From Acidobacteriota bacterium (GTDB lineage: Bacteria > Acidobacteriota > Terriglobia > Terriglobales > Acidobacteriaceae): a stretch of 41,609 nt of DNA. Location of the stretch: the NCBI GenBank assembly GCA_013288805.1, contig JABDBE010000022.1, positions 1 to 41,609 on the forward strand. Direction: 5' to 3'. The translations under genes and the position numbers were made by a program. This document shows positions 7,026 to 15,235 of the stretch, piece after piece. The stretch's first letter is position 1. Each line of letters opens with the position of its first letter. Under the pieces are notes generated by a model that searched no databases, was not told the origin of the DNA, and saw nothing but the letters and a program-made list of their open reading frames with translations.

Positions 7026-8014
7026 ACACCCCTCTCTTTTCTGCGTCGCTCGTCGCTTTTGCATTGACGCTCTACGTTCTGCTTGATGGTTTCGATCTTG
7101 GAGTGGGGTGTCTTCTTCTCTTCGAGCGTCACGAACGCGTGCGGGATCACATGATGGATTCGATTACCCCGACATGGGACGGGAATGAGACCTGGCTCGT
7201 TATGGCAGCGGTGGTGCTGTTTGCCGCGTTTCCGATTTCTTACGGCGTTCTCCTACCGGCGCTCTATCTCCCGGTCGTCGTCATGCTGCTCGCACTTGGA
7301 GTGCGGGGCGTCTGTTTTGAATTCCGTACTCAGATACAGGACTTGCGTGGGTATTGGGACATTGTCTTCGCGGTTGGTTCGGCTATCGCCGCTTTGATGC
7401 AGGGGATGATCCTTGGGGCCATGCTGCAGGGTATCGATGTGAAGGGCAACGCTTTCGGGGGACGAGTCACGGACTTTGCTACACCATATTCGTTCTTGTG
7501 CGGCGTGACCGTGCTCTGTGCTTACGCAATTCTCGGGGCAGGCTGGTTGCGATACAAGGGGACCGCGATACTGCATTCCTTCTCTTTGCGGGCGATCACG
7601 ACACTGATCCCGATCTTTGTTTTGATGTTTGGGACGGCCTCGGTCCTTTCTCTTCGGGTTCAGCCCGCGATCGTCGCCGTTTGGCACCAAGATTCTTTAT
7701 GGCTCGGTACTCTGGTGGCAATAATGCTCTTCAATTGTCTATGGCTATTATCTGCTGGCCGGAGCCGGTCAGACTTCTATCCGTTTCTTTCTGCTCTCGT
7801 GCTGGTGGCAGCAGGAGTTGTCGGCCTAATGGTGATCATATTTCCAAACATTGTGCCGTTTCGGATCGCTCTCTGGGACGCAGCGTCGTCCAGTCTCAGC
7901 CAGATCTTTGTTCTTGTAGGCGCGTGCGCAGTCATTCCCGTAGTGCTTGGCTATTCCTTCTTTGCCTACTGGGTATTCCGCGGAAAGACGCCGCGGGAAG
8001 GATGGGACGCATGA
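7022..8014 (+). CDS. cydB: Cytochrome bd-type quinol oxidase subunit II
   Basis: The haem-free partner of CydA in the inner membrane. The 330 residues are of usual length and contain several hydrophobic segments. The family signature appears early (LLDGFDLGVGCLL, then PTWDGNETWLVMAAVVLFAAFP). Start and stop overlap the neighbours by ATGA on both sides, so cydA, cydB and the following small gene are one translationally coupled unit. Confidence 0.96.
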   Translation: MNTPLFSASLVAFALTLYVLLDGFDLGVGCLLLFERHERVRDHMMDSITPTWDGNETWLVMAAVVLFAAFPISYGVLLPALYLPVVVMLLALGVRGVCFEFRTQIQDLRGYWDIVFAVGSAIAALMQGMILGAMLQGIDVKGNAFGGRVTDFATPYSFLCGVTVLCAYAILGAGWLRYKGTAILHSFSLRAITTLIPIFVLMFGTASVLSLRVQPAIVAVWHQDSLWLGTLVAIMLFNCLWLLSAGRSRSDFYPFLSALVLVAAGVVGLMVIIFPNIVPFRIALWDAASSSLSQIFVLVGACAVIPVVLGYSFFAYWVFRGKTPREGWDA

Positions 8015-8121
8015 GCGCAACGCGAAAGCAATACATTTGGTTCGCGGGGATCTATGCGGTCTCTCTTCTCAGCTTTGCGGCGTTCACCTGCCTGCTTCGG
8101 TGGTTATTAAGCGGCATTTGA
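8011..8121 (+). CDS. DUF2474/CydX-like small protein of the bd oxidase operon (36 aa)
   Basis: It starts MSATRKQYIWFAGIYAVSLL, has one transmembrane helix and ends LLRWLLSGI. The ATG overlaps the cydB stop (ATGA). Small single-helix proteins of the DUF2474 type commonly follow cydB in cyanide-insensitive oxidase operons and are thought to stabilise the complex as CydX does. Assignment rests on position, length and the W-x6-S-x2-F pattern, not on a detectable full domain. Confidence 0.75.
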   Translation: MSATRKQYIWFAGIYAVSLLSFAAFTCLLRWLLSGI

Positions 8122-8396
8122 AGAGTCGGGCCGAATCTGTAACCCCTACGAACAGAGCTCTCAGCTTCTTCCGCAAGTTCAACTTCTACCTTTTATACTG
8201 TGCGGCTTGACCGGCTTCTCGAGGATGACTTACTTTTCGATGGAGCGCAACAGGATCGGATTTGCGAGCGGCATTCATGCAGATCCGGGCTCACAATGGG
8301 CCTGAGTTAATCGATGTGAAGGTCCAACAACTGGAGCTTTCGATGCCTCATGGTCGTGCAAAATCAGGTATCGCCTGAAGACCCAGGAGGTACTCG

Positions 8397-9406
8397 ATGA
8401 AAGCATTGATCTTTCGCGAGACCGGTGAAACGAAGAGCGTATTGGAGCTGGCAGCGATCCCTACTCCGGCTGTAGCCCCCGGCGAAGCGCTCGTCCGAGT
8501 GCTGCTGAGCCCGATCAACGCATCCGATCTGCACATGGTGCGCGGGCGCTATGGCTATCAGCCCGCGTTGCCGGCCAGTCCGGGCATTGAAGGCGTGGGA
8601 ATTGTTGAGGCCGTAGGTGCGGGCGTGCAAAGTCTTGTGGTTGGAACGCGTGCAGTCTTCGTTGACACGTGGAACACCTTTCGCGAGCAGATCGTGTGCC
8701 CAGCGGACAAACTCGTGCCCGTTCCCGACGGCCTGGACGATTCGGCCGCCGCTGCTTCCTACATCAATCCTTTGACGGCATGGACATTGACCCTATCAAG
8801 TCACAATCTCAAGGAGGGCGACTGGCTCCTACAGACGGCGGCTGCATCCAGCGTCGGGAAGTTCGTGCTTCAGTTGGCGCGGCAGTATCGATTCAAGACA
8901 ATTAACGTCATCCGGCGGCGCGAGCAGGAAACCATCATACGGAACCTCGGAGGCAAAGAGTTCATCTGCACCGCCGACGAGGATCTCAGGGCACGCCTGC
9001 AGGAATTGACCGCAGGCAAAGGCGTTGAACGAGCGATTGACTGCGTTGCCGGGGAACTTAGCGCTGAGATCGCCCGCAACCTCGCTCCCGCCGGAACCAT
9101 GCTCGTATATGGAGCCCTTTCCAGTCATCGGCAGACCGACCCCTCGAAATTCATCATGCCGCTCTTTCCTCCGCGTTTGATTTATTCGACAGCAGCGGTT
9201 CGTGGTTGGTGGCTTCCGCGTTGGGTGCCTTCACAGCCCCTTGGCGAAGTGGGGCAGCGACGAGCGATCTTCTCACCATGTTGTCGAAGGGCGTCCTTAC
9301 GCCGCCGACGATTGTGCGGTATCCGGTGAAAGACTTCCAGGAGGCGGTACAGCTGGCCGATGGTGAGGCAGGACGGGAAAAGGTCTTGCTGGGCTTCTCC
9401 GAGTAG
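8397..9406 (+). pseudogene. MDR zinc-type oxidoreductase (enoyl reductase/quinone reductase-like), frameshifted
   Basis: A medium-chain dehydrogenase/reductase. Residues from the start read MKALIFRETGETKSVLELA, then a GroES-like domain (NASDLHMVRGRYGYQPALP, GIEGVGIVEAVG) and a Rossmann domain (LLQTAAASSVGKFVLQLARQ). The zinc ligands of true alcohol dehydrogenases are absent; it resembles the 2-enoyl thioester reductase branch. Conserved sequence leaves the first frame after RGWWLPRW (about 9230) and continues in another frame as SDLLTMLSKGVLTPPTIVRY to 9406, the natural C-terminus. One base is missing around 9235-9262. The good AGGAGG site and otherwise clean sequence suggest either a recent mutation or an assembly indel. 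Confidence 0.75.
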
Positions 9407-9506
9407 CCTATTGAGAACTCACTGACTACGGCTAGTGTCCAGAGAATTTCGGACTCCGAATCTCAACTGTTGACTCGGCAATTTCTGCGGTTGGGGCAGA
9501 GGTTTA

Positions 9507-9530
9507 CACGGCAGAGGTCCCGGGTCCAAG
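9507..9530 (+). repeat. Degenerate second copy of the tRNA-Asp 3'-half sequence
   Basis: CACGGCAGAGGTC followed by CCGGGTCCAAG matches 9593-9616 at 21 of 24 positions, 86 bp upstream and in the same orientation. It looks like an older remnant of the same tRNA segment, as left behind by repeated integration at one att site. Confidence 0.5.
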
Positions 9531-9589
9531 TAGGGATCGGTGACTCAGGGCGCTGAGAAACCATCCGCGGCGCCTAGTTTCAATAGCGG

Positions 9590-9633
9590 TGTCACGGCAG
9601 AGGTCGCGGGTTCGAGCCCCGTCCCTCCCGCCA
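9590..9633 (+). tRNA. 3' half of tRNA-Asp (fragment, possible att site)
   Basis: From the anticodon loop on, the sequence is tRNA-like: TGTCAC (anticodon GTC), stem GGCAG (9596-9600), variable AGGTC, T-stem GCGGG, loop TTCGAGC, stem CCCGT, acceptor strand CCCTCCC, G, and encoded CCA (9631-9633). Upstream sequence does not form the 5' half. The fitting 5' half (GGGAGCG-TA-GTTC...CTGCC-CTGT) is at 29448-29483. A break exactly in the anticodon loop is what a tRNA-targeting tyrosine integrase leaves. Confidence 0.75.
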
Positions 9634-9685
9634 TAGCTGCGGCCGTCTCATTGCCGCCGAAAGACCAGCATGGAACGTGAATGTT

Positions 9686-9838
9686 TCACCCCTGGCTGAT
9701 TTCGTATTTCTCCATCGCTACGTTCGACGGAGAACGATGCGGAATAACGGAAACAACCAGGTCCTGTGAGTCGAATATCCACACGTCGAATCCCTCGACG
9801 TTCTGAGCGTTCATCGGTTCAATAGGTGTATCGTGCAT
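9686..9838 (-). CDS. Microprotein B (50 aa) under a sigma-54-type promoter
   Basis: It starts MHDTPIEPMNAQNVEGFDVW, continues IFDSQDLVVSVIP and ends KYEISQG. It is a soluble, acidic, compact protein with no family recognised. A strong GGAGGA site seven bases from the ATG and the paralogue at 4260-4370, conserved at the protein level, support real coding. The sigma-54-type promoter at 9884-9900 gives a leader of only about 35 nt. It is downstream of, and on the same strand as, the activator gene at 11070-12905 and may act in the same response. Function unknown. Confidence 0.7.
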   Translation of the reverse strand: MHDTPIEPMNAQNVEGFDVWIFDSQDLVVSVIPHRSPSNVAMEKYEISQG

Positions 9839-9883
9839 GTTCATCCTCCATGGCTACAGCTTTGGTCCTACACACCTCCGTAA

Positions 9884-9900
9884 GGCAACGCGTGTGCCAA
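9884..9900 (-). promoter_or_regulatory. Sigma-54-type promoter (leftward, microprotein B)
   Basis: The minus strand reads TTGGCACACGCGTTGCC, with perfect GG-N10-GC spacing and near-consensus -24 and -12 boxes. It is one base different from 4604-4620. Start of transcription is expected near 9873. Confidence 0.8.
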
Positions 9901-9980
9901 ACTCCTCCGACACCTTAAGTAATTGACTTCTAAGGGGGAGGGTTGAACCAGGGTGTCTGCCCAGCGATGTCGAAGCCGAA

Positions 9981-10009
9981 ACTGTTGAGAACTGTCAACA
10001 ACTGTCAAG
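9981..10009. promoter_or_regulatory. Candidate activator site upstream of microprotein B
   Basis: The stretch contains the perfect inverted repeat TGTTGA-N6-TCAACA, overlapped by a tandem direct repeat of ACTGTCAA (9991-9998 and 10001-10008). It lies about 95 bp upstream of the -24 box at 9897-9898. The TGTCAA core is shared with the palindromes at 5227 and 12992, but the arrangement differs, so binding by the same activator is uncertain. Confidence 0.5.
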
Positions 10010-10274
10010 CTGCGGACGCCGGAGAAGGGGGACGACACGCCGTGCGAGCCTCGGGACAAGGCCGCGAATTTTCGTGAGCAGTGCGCGCTGGCTTATTCAT
10101 GAAGACCGAAGGAGGATCGGCATATGTGAACAGATCAGGCAGGAACTATTTCCGGTTCAACAACAGGCATGCACCAACGATGCAGCCGATATGTTCGTGT
10201 TTCTGCATACGATGAGCGGTCGGCTTCATTGAGAGATGATTCCGTACCCGACCCAAACTTAGGCTACAAACTGC
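10010..10274. other. Gene-poor spacer
   Basis: A 49-codon open frame starting GTG near 10074 (VSSARWLIHEDRRRIGICEQ) lacks a Shine-Dalgarno site at its start and resembles nothing I know. Otherwise nothing supported was found here. Confidence 0.3.
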
Positions 10275-11000
10275 CTATTCGAACCGGACCTCGCTAATAT
10301 CGATTGAGACCATCAGCATTTCCAGGATTGCCTGGCGATCGCTTCCGCGCGTGTAAGCGCGACGTTTGGTCGGCAGATGAATACCGTTGGCGACCACGTA
10401 GTCCGACGTTAGTTGGGTCGCGGCGAAACCGCCGGCGATATTAACGCTGTAGTCGTGGCGGCGCAGCCTCAGATCCTCACCGAAGAAAAAATCCTGAATA
10501 CCGCTGTGCGTCTCGATCGAACCCGGAAAGGATGCGCGCAAGACGCGCCACGTTTCTGCTCCCTCCCGCCAAGGCTCTGCTTCTTCGATGCGCACCCCAT
10601 CCATCGCGAGAAGAAAGGGTGTCGTGAGATAAGTCCACATTGCATATCCATTGAAATAAGCTCGATGAAGTGCGTCCCAAGACGTGCTTATCTGGTGGCC
10701 AGCGAACGAATCTCGGGGAATATGACGTTCCGCAATTATCTTGCCGTCAAGTTTCTCGATAGCTACGCTCTCTGGTGTAAACATGGTGCGCTGGTCGGGA
10801 GCCCCGAAGGGAAAGACAGAAGAGCGTTCCTCGTGTAGCCAGACAGTCATCCGGCGCGGAGTCGGATCCTGCGGAACACCCTTGAGGCGAAAGAGACCAC
10901 CACCGCTCACGATTGTGGCCTCGACTCTCTCGTATCGATTCCAGCAATCGATGCCGCCGTGGGCGTCAATTACGCGTGCGAGCAATTCGTTCATCAGCAT
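10275..11000 (-). CDS. Conserved hypothetical protein, LolA-like
   Basis: A 241-residue protein without signal peptide or membrane segment. It begins MLMNELLARVIDAHGG, with the pattern IDAHGG--CW-R seen in a conserved family of soluble proteins predicted to have an antiparallel-sheet fold related to outer-membrane lipoprotein carriers. Length and alternating hydrophobic strands fit that family; no catalytic motif is visible. The start is uncertain between 11000 and 10994 (no clear ribosome site for either). It lies 70 bp downstream of the sigma-54 activator on the same strand and may be cotranscribed. Function unknown. Confidence 0.65.
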   Translation of the reverse strand: MLMNELLARVIDAHGGIDCWNRYERVEATIVSGGGLFRLKGVPQDPTPRRMTVWLHEERSSVFPFGAPDQRTMFTPESVAIEKLDGKIIAERHIPRDSFAGHQISTSWDALHRAYFNGYAMWTYLTTPFLLAMDGVRIEEAEPWREGAETWRVLRASFPGSIETHSGIQDFFFGEDLRLRRHDYSVNIAGGFAATQLTSDYVVANGIHLPTKRRAYTRGSDRQAILEMLMVSIDISEVRFE

Positions 11001-11069
11001 TTAGAACCCATTGTGGGAGCGGGCGGTTTGTTATTACGTTGGTCAATCTCGTTGCGGTTGATGTGGACA

Positions 11070-12905
11070 TCATGCGTAATCGTATGGGTTGATTCCAAGC
11101 CTCCTCATCCGCGCGATCAGGGTTGTGCGGTTGAGACCCATGCGCACCGCAGCACCGTCGGCACCTCCTACACGGCCTTTGCACTCGGTCAGCACGCGAA
11201 CGATCTCGTCATGCTGCTTCTTTGTGTGCTCGGTTGGAGCCACCTTGCTCTTCAGCGATGCAACCGTCTCTTTAACAATCCGTGCAATATCGTCGTCCGA
11301 CCTTGGAGCCGTATCCCTCGGAGCCGATTCCGCATTCTTAAAACTCCGAAGTTCGCCAAGTGGGGCCGTGAGCGATTCGCCGCGGGTCAGGATGACCGCC
11401 CGTTCAATGAAGTTCTCTAGTTCGCGGATGTTGCCCGGCCACTCCCAAGCGGCCAGCGCCTTCAGTGTTGCTACGGGAATCGAGTCGATGCTCTTCTGCA
11501 GTTGCTTGGCAAACTTCTGTACGAAATACGCAACCAATAGAGGAATATCCTCCTTGCGTTCCCGTAATGGCGGAATGCGGATTGGGAAGACGTTAAGGCG
11601 ATAAAAAAGATCACTGCGGAACTCGCGATCGGCGACCATCTTTTGAAGGTTGCGATTCGTTGCAGCCACAAGTCGCACGTTAACTTTGCGCGTATGCGTG
11701 CTGCCCAGCCGCTCGAACTCTTTCTCTTGCAAGGCACGCAACAGTTTTGGCTGGATTTCGATGGGAATGTCTCCGACTTCATCCAGGAACAGCGTGCCTT
11801 GATCGGCCAGTTCCATTCGGCCCATCTTTTGAATGATGGCGCCCGTGAATGCTCCCTTTTCATGCCCGAATAGTTCGCTCTCCAGCAGACCGGTGGGGAT
11901 GGCTGCGCAGTTCAGTTTTACAAATGTTTTGGCCTTACGCCGGCTCCGTTCGTGAACCGCACGAGCGATCAGTTCTTTGCCCGTGCCGGTCTCGCCAAGC
12001 AACAAAACGGTGGAATCGCTCGACGCCACAGTTTCGACCAATTCGAGAACCTCGTTCAGCGCCGAACTGTTCCCGATGATCTGCTCGAAGCCCATGTCGC
12101 TGCGAATTTGTTCTTCGAGATAGATTCTCTCCTGGGCAAGCCTGACGTTTTCGTTCCGGAGCCGCTCTTCAGTCTTCTTCTGATCGTCGATGTCGGTCGC
12201 AGTAGCGTACCAGCGGATGATCTTGCCGGATTCGTCTTTAAGCGGATTGTACTGAATAAGGTACCAACGATAATCTCCACCCTTATGCCGGCCCCGCATT
12301 TCCAGGTCAAATGGATCTCCACGCAATAACAGCTCTCGACGCTCGGTTCCGAACCGTTCCACATCGTCGGGATGGAAAGCCCGCGTAAAAAAATCTTGGT
12401 CATTCACCTCCTCATCGGTGAGTCCCGTTTGACCTAGCGCCACCCGGTTCGCGTAGAGTGTCGTGCCATCGGGCGCCATTACCACGATGATCTGGCGAAT
12501 ACTATCTGTGACCGTCCGAAGATCCTTAATGTCATTGATGTCGGTGCCGATCCCACACCAGCAAAGAAGGTTGTTTTGTTCATTGTGGATCGGCGCCGCG
12601 GCAATCTGGAACCAGCGATACTCGCCATCAAAAGCACGAAGGCGCACCTCTGCGGTACCTCCCGCTTGGGATTGCCTGAAATTCTGCCACCAGATTTCGA
12701 GCGGTTGGATGTCGTCGGGGTGGACCGCCGATTTCCACTGCGACCCGTACAACTGGTCTGGAAGGAGCCCCGTGTAATCCCGAAATCGCTGGTTCACGTA
12801 ATCGAGGTAGCCGTCCGGTAGAGCGGACCAAGCGAGCGCCGGAACGCGGTCGATGAAAGAGCGCAGTCCCAACGGAACATGAGTTTGGCTCTCAGAGGAA
12901 GTCAT
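11070..12905 (-). CDS. Sigma-54-dependent transcriptional activator, PAS-PAS-AAA+-Fis
   Basis: A 611-residue enhancer-binding protein that remodels RNA polymerase-sigma54. Domain order: PAS_3-type sensor (about 15-125), second PAS (about 130-245), short coiled coil (242-268), AAA+ domain (about 274-510) with Walker A GETGTGKE (304-311), the sigma-54 contact loop GAFTGA (351-356) and Walker B GTLFLDEVGD (370-379), and a Fis-type helix-turn-helix (about 565-605). No receiver domain, so a ligand or redox signal sensed by PAS is likely. The start at 12905 (MTSSESQTH) was chosen because the relic at 4740-5141 begins at the equivalent Met; 31 upstream in-frame residues look like non-coding leader. 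It is divergent from the operon at 13211, with its probable binding palindrome and a -24/-12 promoter in between. Confidence 0.95.
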   Translation of the reverse strand: MTSSESQTHVPLGLRSFIDRVPALAWSALPDGYLDYVNQRFRDYTGLLPDQLYGSQWKSAVHPDDIQPLEIWWQNFRQSQAGGTAEVRLRAFDGEYRWFQIAAAPIHNEQNNLLCWCGIGTDINDIKDLRTVTDSIRQIIVVMAPDGTTLYANRVALGQTGLTDEEVNDQDFFTRAFHPDDVERFGTERRELLLRGDPFDLEMRGRHKGGDYRWYLIQYNPLKDESGKIIRWYATATDIDDQKKTEERLRNENVRLAQERIYLEEQIRSDMGFEQIIGNSSALNEVLELVETVASSDSTVLLLGETGTGKELIARAVHERSRRKAKTFVKLNCAAIPTGLLESELFGHEKGAFTGAIIQKMGRMELADQGTLFLDEVGDIPIEIQPKLLRALQEKEFERLGSTHTRKVNVRLVAATNRNLQKMVADREFRSDLFYRLNVFPIRIPPLRERKEDIPLLVAYFVQKFAKQLQKSIDSIPVATLKALAAWEWPGNIRELENFIERAVILTRGESLTAPLGELRSFKNAESAPRDTAPRSDDDIARIVKETVASLKSKVAPTEHTKKQHDEIVRVLTECKGRVGGADGAAVRMGLNRTTLIARMRRLGINPYDYA

Positions 12906-12991
12906 GGAGTGAACCGACGAGCCAGCAAGCCTCAATTGAGCGACTCCCGGCGATGACGAATTATACCGTTTGACGATAAGAAATCTCACTA

Positions 12992-13014
12992 TTGTCAAAC
13001 CTGTCGTTTGACAA
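12992..13014. promoter_or_regulatory. Activator-binding palindrome (perfect copy)
   Basis: TTGTCAAAC-CTGTC-GTTTGACAA, a perfect 9-bp inverted repeat. The centre is 93 bp from the -24 GG at 13096. Extra half-sites flank it: GTTTGAC at 12969 and TTGAC at 13023. It sits between the activator gene and the operon it probably controls. The same palindrome is found upstream of the cyd operon. Confidence 0.8.
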
Positions 13015-13093
13015 TTGCAACTCTTGACTAGCCCACGCAGAGAACGTCAATTCAATCATCTTCATTCTGCAAGGATTAGCGACTCGGCACGTT

Positions 13094-13110
13094 TTGGCAT
13101 TGCAAGTGCC
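13094..13110 (+). promoter_or_regulatory. Sigma-54-type promoter of the 13211 operon
   Basis: TTGGCATTGCAAGTGC, GG at 13096-13097 and GC at 13108-13109, ten bases apart. It is identical to the cyd promoter. Expected transcription start near 13121, leader about 90 nt, ending in an AAGGAG ribosome site before the ATG at 13211. Confidence 0.78.
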
Positions 13111-13210
13111 AATGTTCAGGTGTCGGCCGGAATGCTGATCGCGATATTAAGCACTCAGAGTTCAAAGCAAGAAGCGGAACGGCAATGACACACACAAGGA
13201 GAACCTCGTT

Positions 13211-14152
13211 ATGCCTTCAAGCAAGCCAATACAACGAATTGCAATAGTCGGGACGGGAGTGATCGGCGCGAGTTGGGCGGCCTACTATTTGGCTCGCGGC
13301 TTCGACGTTGTCGCGACGGATCCTGCCCCGAATGCTGAAGCGAACCTTAGGAAGTACGTCGATGACGCATGGAAGATCTTGAGCAAGTCAGGTTTTTCCG
13401 CAGGAGCTTCGCGCGATCGCCTCACCTTCCAATCGAAAATGAGCAGCGCTCTTGAAAATGCTGATTTTGTCCAGGAAAATGCTCCGGAACGTCCGGACTT
13501 CAAGGCCAAGCTATTCGCCGAGATCGACGATGCCACGCCGCCTGATTCTATCCTCGCCTCAAGTTCATCCGGCCTTACGATGGATGTCATTTCTTCCAAA
13601 TGCAAACGTCCGGAACGCTGCGTCATCGGACATCCATTCAATCCTCCACACGTCATTCCTCTGGTTGAAGTTGTGGGCGGTGCGAAGACCTCGGAGGAAA
13701 CCATCGAAACCGCTCTGGCGTTTTACGCCTCCATCGGGAAGAAGCCGATTCGTCTGTCTAAAGCGCTTCCTGGACATGTTGCCAACCGGCTGCAGGCGGC
13801 ACTCTACAAAGAGGTCCTCTATCTCGTTCAAGAAGGTGTGCTGAGCGTCGCCGACGCCGACGCTGCAGTGAGCTACGGGCCTGGGCCTCGATGGGGCGTG
13901 ATGGGACCGAGCCTTCTGTGGCACATCGGAGGAGGGCCTGGTGGCATTCACCATTTTATGGAGCATCTCATGGATCCCATGGCGGGTCTGATGAAGACTC
14001 TCGGCACGCCTAACGTTACCCCAGAGCTGAAGCAGATCATCGCGGACGGAGTGCTGCAAATGGCTGGCAATCGCTCAGTCGAGCAGCTTGCCGAAGAAGA
14101 AAACACGGTCCTGACAGAATTCTTCAGCGATCGCGCAAAGGCTGGACTTTAG
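13211..14152 (+). CDS. 3-hydroxyacyl-CoA dehydrogenase family protein (carnitine dehydrogenase-like)
   Basis: An NAD-dependent L-3-hydroxyacid/hydroxyacyl-CoA dehydrogenase of 313 residues. The Rossmann motif GTGVIGAS is at 14-21. The catalytic His-Glu pair is visible in IGHPFNPPHVIPLVEV (His141, Glu153), and SSSSGLTM is the conserved substrate-side segment. Length and the GPGPRWGVMGP box in the C-terminal domain are closest to L-carnitine 3-dehydrogenase/lambda-crystallin relatives rather than the longer fatty-oxidation fusions. It is first in the sigma-54-controlled operon, followed 48 bases later by the YWTD propeller gene. The substrate is not certain. Confidence 0.88.
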   Translation: MPSSKPIQRIAIVGTGVIGASWAAYYLARGFDVVATDPAPNAEANLRKYVDDAWKILSKSGFSAGASRDRLTFQSKMSSALENADFVQENAPERPDFKAKLFAEIDDATPPDSILASSSSGLTMDVISSKCKRPERCVIGHPFNPPHVIPLVEVVGGAKTSEETIETALAFYASIGKKPIRLSKALPGHVANRLQAALYKEVLYLVQEGVLSVADADAAVSYGPGPRWGVMGPSLLWHIGGGPGGIHHFMEHLMDPMAGLMKTLGTPNVTPELKQIIADGVLQMAGNRSVEQLAEEENTVLTEFFSDRAKAGL

Positions 14153-14200
14153 CCCACTTCTTCGAATTCACATTGAAACCACAAAAAGGAGATTTGTCGC

Positions 14201-15148
14201 ATGAGTGCGATACCTTCCAATCCACTGAATGCAGGGCCGAACGAGTCAACCACGTCCGGGCGCCTGTTTTTCCTCGATCTCGGCACCGGCCGTGTGTTGT
14301 CCGCAAACCCGGACGGTTCCGGCTTGAAGACCATTCTCAACGAAGGCAGGAAACTTCCGGACGGACTGGTCGTCGACGCCGGCGCCGGCCACATCTACTG
14401 GACCAACATGGCCAATCCGAAGGCGAATGATGGTTCCATCTTCCGCTCGGACCTGGATGGCAAGAACATGATCGCTGTCATTCCTCCGGGGGCTACCTTC
14501 ACACCCAAGCAACTCCAACTGGACAAGAGCAATGGCAAACTCTATTGGTCCGATCGCGAGGGCATGCGCGTTATGCGTGCAAACCTGGACGGTTCGAAGA
14601 TCGAAACTCTCGTGGACACGAGCCTAGGCGATCCGCGCCCGGGGCCGGACGCGACGAAATGGTGCGTCGGCATCGCAGTGGATGCTGAAGGCGGCAAGTT
14701 CTATTGGACCCAGAAGGGCAATGACAACGCCGGGCAGGGTCGAATCTTTCGGGCAAATATCGAGCTTCCGTCAGGTCAAACACCCGAGAATCGCACTGAC
14801 ATTGAACTTCTATATGAAAACCTGCCTGAGCCCATCGATCTGGACCTCGACCTTGTCAATCGGACGCTGTATTGGACAGACCGAGGTGATCCCCCGCGTG
14901 GCAACACGGTGAACCGCGCGCCCATGGATCCGGAGCCCGGAAAGCTGCAAGAGCCTGAGGTCCTCTTCACCCATTTGATGGAAGGAATCGGGCTGGCTCT
15001 CGACCTGAAAGGTGGTCGCATGTTTGTCACCGACTTCGCTGGCACGGTCTACAGCTCCAATCTCGACGGATCCAATCAGAAAACGTTGCTGTTTGCCGAG
15101 GGAAACCTAACCGGCATTGCATACGCAGAACTGCCGGCCGGGCGGTAA
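14201..15148 (+). CDS. YWTD-repeat beta-propeller protein
   Basis: A 315-residue soluble protein without a signal peptide, built of LDL-receptor class B/YWTD blades: IYWTNM, LYWSDREG, FYWTQKG and LYWTDRGD recur at roughly 45-80 residue steps, each followed by an NLDG or similar turn (RANLDGSKIETLV, SSNLDGSNQKTLL). Such propellers can be binding scaffolds or lactonase-like enzymes; no metal-site signature is clear here. AAAAGGAG lies before the ATG. Its place between a dehydrogenase and a CoA-transferase suggests a part in the same pathway. Confidence 0.8.
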   Translation: MSAIPSNPLNAGPNESTTSGRLFFLDLGTGRVLSANPDGSGLKTILNEGRKLPDGLVVDAGAGHIYWTNMANPKANDGSIFRSDLDGKNMIAVIPPGATFTPKQLQLDKSNGKLYWSDREGMRVMRANLDGSKIETLVDTSLGDPRPGPDATKWCVGIAVDAEGGKFYWTQKGNDNAGQGRIFRANIELPSGQTPENRTDIELLYENLPEPIDLDLDLVNRTLYWTDRGDPPRGNTVNRAPMDPEPGKLQEPEVLFTHLMEGIGLALDLKGGRMFVTDFAGTVYSSNLDGSNQKTLLFAEGNLTGIAYAELPAGR

Positions 15149-15235
15149 GAAACAACGCCGGCTCACCGTCCGGGAACGCGCGGTAAAAGGGTGAACCCGG
15201 AAAACACTAAGAGCAAACTTCGAAAGGATAACGCA

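Noticed and set aside
10074-10224. 49-codon plus-strand frame in the spacer upstream of microprotein B
   Set aside because: GTG start without Shine-Dalgarno and no similarity recognised.
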